A DNA stretch of 14,202 nucleotides from Acidobacteriota bacterium (GTDB taxonomy: Bacteria > Acidobacteriota > Vicinamibacteria > Vicinamibacterales > Vicinamibacteraceae), in NCBI GenBank assembly GCA_023418055.1, contig JAEZDP010000036.1, positions 1 to 14,202 on the forward strand, given 5' to 3'. Position numbers and translations under genes: made by a program. A model generated the notes under the pieces. The model was not told where the DNA came from and made no database searches. It was given only the letters and a program-made list of their open reading frames with translations. This document shows positions 12,017-14,202 of this stretch, in pieces. Position 1 is the stretch's first letter. Each line of letters starts with the position of its first letter.

Positions 12017-13917
12017 CGGTACCCGGCCGCCTGCAGTTCGAACAACTCGGCGTAGCGTCCTCCTGCCGCAAGCAACTCCTCGTGGGTGCCGGCGGCTTCC
12101 ACCTGCCCGTCGGCCAGCACGAGGATGCGGTCGGCCATGCGCACGCTCGAGAACCGGTGCGAGATGAGCACCGCCGTCCGGCCGTCGCTCAGCTCCTTGA
12201 ACCGCTGGAACACCTCGAACTCCGACCGCGCGTCGAGCGCGGCGGTGGGCTCGTCGAGGATGAGCAACTGCGCATCGCGCATGTAGGCACGGGCGATGGC
12301 CACCTTCTGCCACTCGCCGCCCGACAGCTCGACGCCCGACGTGAACCGCTTGCCGATCATCTGCTCGTAGCCGGCCGGCAGCCGTGCGATGACCTGGTCG
12401 GCAAGGCTGCGTTCGGCGGCGGCCACGATGCGGGCATGGTCGTGGCGCGCGTCGATGCGGCCCACGGCGATGTTCTCGCCCGCGGTGAAGTGGTAACGGA
12501 CGAAGTCCTGGAAGATGACGCCGATGTTGGCCCGCAGCTCGTCGAGGGGATAGTCGCGCAGGTCGTGCCCGTCGAGCGTGATACGGCCCTCGTCAGGGTC
12601 GTAGAGCCGGGCCAGCAGCTTCACGAGCGTGGTCTTGCCCGCACCGTTCTCGCCGACCAGCGCGAGCACCTCACCGGCCCGCAGCTCGAAGGTCAGGTGA
12701 CGGACGGCCCACCGCTCCGCGCCGGGATACCTGAAGCCGACGTCCTCGAAGCGAAAGCCCTCACTGACGGGTGATGGAAATGGACGCGGGTGTTCGGGCG
12801 AGCGGATCTCGGGTGCGATCTCGTAGAACGAGAACAAGTCGTCGAGGTAGAGCGCCTGCCCGGCCACCTGCGAGAAGCCGGTGAGCAGGCCCTCGAGCAG
12901 GTTGCGCAGGCGGCGGAACGACCCGGCCAGGAACGTGAGATCCCCGACGCTGAACTCGCCGCGCACCGTGCCCCACGCGATGTACGCGTAGGCGACGTAG
13001 TAGCCACCCGTGCCGATGGTCGTGAACAGGCCGCCCCATCCGGCACGGCTCACCGCGATCGAGCGGTTGGCGGCGTAGAAGTCGTTGGCGAGCTGACGGT
13101 ACCGGTCGATGAGAAAGCCGTTCAGCGCGAAGATCTTCACTTCCTTGGCGGTCTCGACGCTGGCCCCGGTCTGGCGGATGTAGTCGAGCTCGCGGCGCTC
13201 CGGCGTGCGGGCGTAGTTGAGCGAGTAGCTGCGCGCGTTGAAGTGGGCCTCACCCAGGAAGGCCGGCACCAGCGCCAGCACCAGCAGGGCGATGAGCCAG
13301 GGCGCATAGACCGCCAGCCCCGCGGCGAAGCTCACGATCGTGACGATGTCCTGGGCCTGGCCGAGCAGTTGGCCGAGCAGGGTCATGCGCCCCATCGTCT
13401 GGCGCCTGGCGCGGTCGAGGCGGTCCTGCAGCTCGCTGTCCTCGAAGTCTTCGAGGTCCAGTGTGGCTGCATGCTCCATCAGCTGGATGCTCGTGGTGTT
13501 GACGAACTGCTCCGAGAGCAGTGATTCGAGCAGCGAGACCAGCCGGCCCAGCACGTCCGAGACGACGGCGATGGCAAACTCGAGGAGCAACAGCTGCGAC
13601 AGCGGCGTCAGCGCGCCGCTGTGCCACCAGTCGAGGAGGCTGCCCGGCGGCAGGCCGGCCTGGGTCAGCCGCAGCACCTCGTCGATGATGAGTTTGCCCA
13701 CGTACAAGGTGGCGATGGGCAGCAGCGCCCGGGCCAGCCGCAACGTGAGCGTGCCTGCCGTGAGCCACCGGCTCGTCGACCACACCATCGCGAAGAAGGG
13801 CGGGAGGTTGCGGAGCGCGCCCAGCCGCTCGCGGAAGCTGCGAGGAATGGGCACTGCGCCGGCGTGTGGGTCCCCGCCTGGTGCGGCCCGTCCTCCCATG
13901 GAGTACTGACGTGGCAT
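12013..13917 (-). CDS. ABC exporter half-transporter (fused permease and ATPase)
   Basis: The protein is about 634 residues from the ATG at 13917; a GTG at 13935 or ATG at 13899 are alternatives and none has a clear Shine-Dalgarno sequence. The N-terminal half (about 45-350) is a six-helix exporter domain with clear hydrophobic stretches near 58-75, 107-122, 192-222 and 295-315. The C-terminal ATPase (about 388-630) has Walker A GENGAGKTT (422-430), a Q-loop in VIFQDFVRYH, the signature ELSGGEWQKVAIARA (530-544), Walker B LLILDEPTAALD (Asp555, Glu556) and the H-loop SHRF (His587). It should work as a homodimer in the inner membrane. The substrate cannot be read; this general type exports peptides, lipids or drugs. 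It is convergent with the PPTase (11-base gap) and divergent from the phosphatase gene. Confidence 0.93.
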   Translation of the reverse strand: MPRQYSMGGRAAPGGDPHAGAVPIPRSFRERLGALRNLPPFFAMVWSTSRWLTAGTLTLRLARALLPIATLYVGKLIIDEVLRLTQAGLPPGSLLDWWHSGALTPLSQLLLLEFAIAVVSDVLGRLVSLLESLLSEQFVNTTSIQLMEHAATLDLEDFEDSELQDRLDRARRQTMGRMTLLGQLLGQAQDIVTIVSFAAGLAVYAPWLIALLVLALVPAFLGEAHFNARSYSLNYARTPERRELDYIRQTGASVETAKEVKIFALNGFLIDRYRQLANDFYAANRSIAVSRAGWGGLFTTIGTGGYYVAYAYIAWGTVRGEFSVGDLTFLAGSFRRLRNLLEGLLTGFSQVAGQALYLDDLFSFYEIAPEIRSPEHPRPFPSPVSEGFRFEDVGFRYPGAERWAVRHLTFELRAGEVLALVGENGAGKTTLVKLLARLYDPDEGRITLDGHDLRDYPLDELRANIGVIFQDFVRYHFTAGENIAVGRIDARHDHARIVAAAERSLADQVIARLPAGYEQMIGKRFTSGVELSGGEWQKVAIARAYMRDAQLLILDEPTAALDARSEFEVFQRFKELSDGRTAVLISHRFSSVRMADRILVLADGQVEAAGTHEELLAAGGRYAELFELQAAGYR

Positions 13918-13957
13918 GTGAGACGAGCATCGCACACCCCCCGGGCCCCGCGTGGGC

Positions 13958-13963
13958 TAGACT
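13958..13963 (+). promoter_or_regulatory. Candidate -10 box for the phosphatase-family gene
   Basis: TAGACT ends eight bases before the ATG at 13972, so the transcript would be leaderless or nearly so, and no Shine-Dalgarno sequence is visible. The divergent ABC-transporter start lies only about 40-55 bases away, so the two promoters must overlap. Confidence 0.35.
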
Positions 13964-13971
13964 GCTGGCGC

Positions 13972-14202
13972 ATGCCGACTCGTCACCTCGCCAGTGCCTG
14001 CCGCCGTGTGGTGGCCCTCACGCTCCTGCTGCTCGCCGGCGTCCTGCCCGGGCTGGCGCAGACGACACCGCCGCAGACCAGCGAGCCCCCGGCCGTGCGC
14101 CTGGTGCTGCTCGTCGCCGTGGACCAGTTCCGGTTCGACTACCTCACGCGGTTCCGGGGGGAGTACTCCGCCGGCCTCGATCTCCTGCTGACGAGGGGCG
14201 CC
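13972..14202 (+). CDS. Alkaline phosphatase family protein (PafA-like), partial
   Basis: Only the first 77 codons are present; the frame is open at the window end. Residues 1-29 form a signal peptide (basic start, VVALTLLLLAGVLPGLA, cleavage before Gln30). The mature start has VRLVLLVAVDQFRFDYLTRF (42-61), the first strand of the alkaline phosphatase/nucleotide pyrophosphatase superfamily, in which Asp51 would be a metal ligand. The following EYSAGLDLLLTRGA is the usual lead-in to the segment bearing the nucleophilic Thr, which lies beyond the window. The sequence resembles the PafA group of periplasmic phosphate monoesterases, but diesterase or sulfatase-like relatives cannot be excluded. 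The ATG is chosen because it gives the signal peptide. Confidence 0.85.
   Translation, partial: MPTRHLASACRRVVALTLLLLAGVLPGLAQTTPPQTSEPPAVRLVLLVAVDQFRFDYLTRFRGEYSAGLDLLLTRGA

Noticed and set aside
11755..12774. Plus-strand open frame of about 339 codons opposite the ABC transporter
   Set aside because: It overlaps the PPTase out of frame and lies antisense to the ATPase motifs. No domain is recognisable.

Overview
This is a very GC-rich, densely packed bacterial chromosome segment. The gene content is Gram-negative in style: several exported proteins, a Tat-type amidohydrolase, a hybrid histidine kinase, a PafA-like phosphatase, and an Sfp-type phosphopantetheinyl transferase. Gene style together with heptanucleotide intergenic repeats makes me think of Acidobacteriota (Vicinamibacteria-like). 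That is an inference from general resemblance, not a demonstrated assignment. No insertion sequence, phage gene or CRISPR array is visible. No gene-free gap exceeds about 190 bases; the longest (3950-4138) holds only a candidate promoter and a hairpin.

Layout. At the left edge is the 5' end of a tRNA gene (probably tRNA-Arg, minus strand). Upstream of it lies a Phd/VapC toxin-antitoxin pair on the same strand. An ACP phosphodiesterase (AcpH family) follows on the plus strand. Then comes an AraC-type regulator bracketed by three arrays of 7-base repeats, and a translationally coupled pair of VOC/glyoxalase-fold proteins. A strong hairpin separates these from a convergent exported DinB-fold protein. 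A minus-strand pair follows: a 120-residue single-pass membrane protein with a DSFPASDPPS tail, and a probable 29-residue hydrophobic microprotein.

The right half starts with a Tat-signal N-acyl-D-amino-acid deacylase-like amidohydrolase. Next is a GAF-PAS-PAS-HisKA-HATPase-REC hybrid kinase whose start codon sits directly behind a perfect inverted repeat. A convergent exported SAM-dependent methyltransferase comes next. A coupled three-gene operon follows: exported TPR-like/beta-propeller protein, conserved unknown, PPTase. A convergent ABC exporter and the first 77 codons of a divergent alkaline-phosphatase-family protein end the window.

Functional threads. The window encodes enzymes of both directions of carrier-protein modification: the PPTase adds and the AcpH-like enzyme removes 4'-phosphopantetheine, although they lie about 10 kb apart. 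Translational coupling is common (ATGA or TTGA overlaps at 446-449, 2888-2891, 10875-10878 and 11270-11273). Candidate promoters repeatedly show a TAnnnT -10 box but usually no convincing -35 box, and several genes start 7-8 bases after that box with no good Shine-Dalgarno spacing. I see no single obviously new defence or biosynthetic system. The most unusual items are the heptad arrays around the AraC gene, the exported methyltransferase and the small membrane-protein pair.
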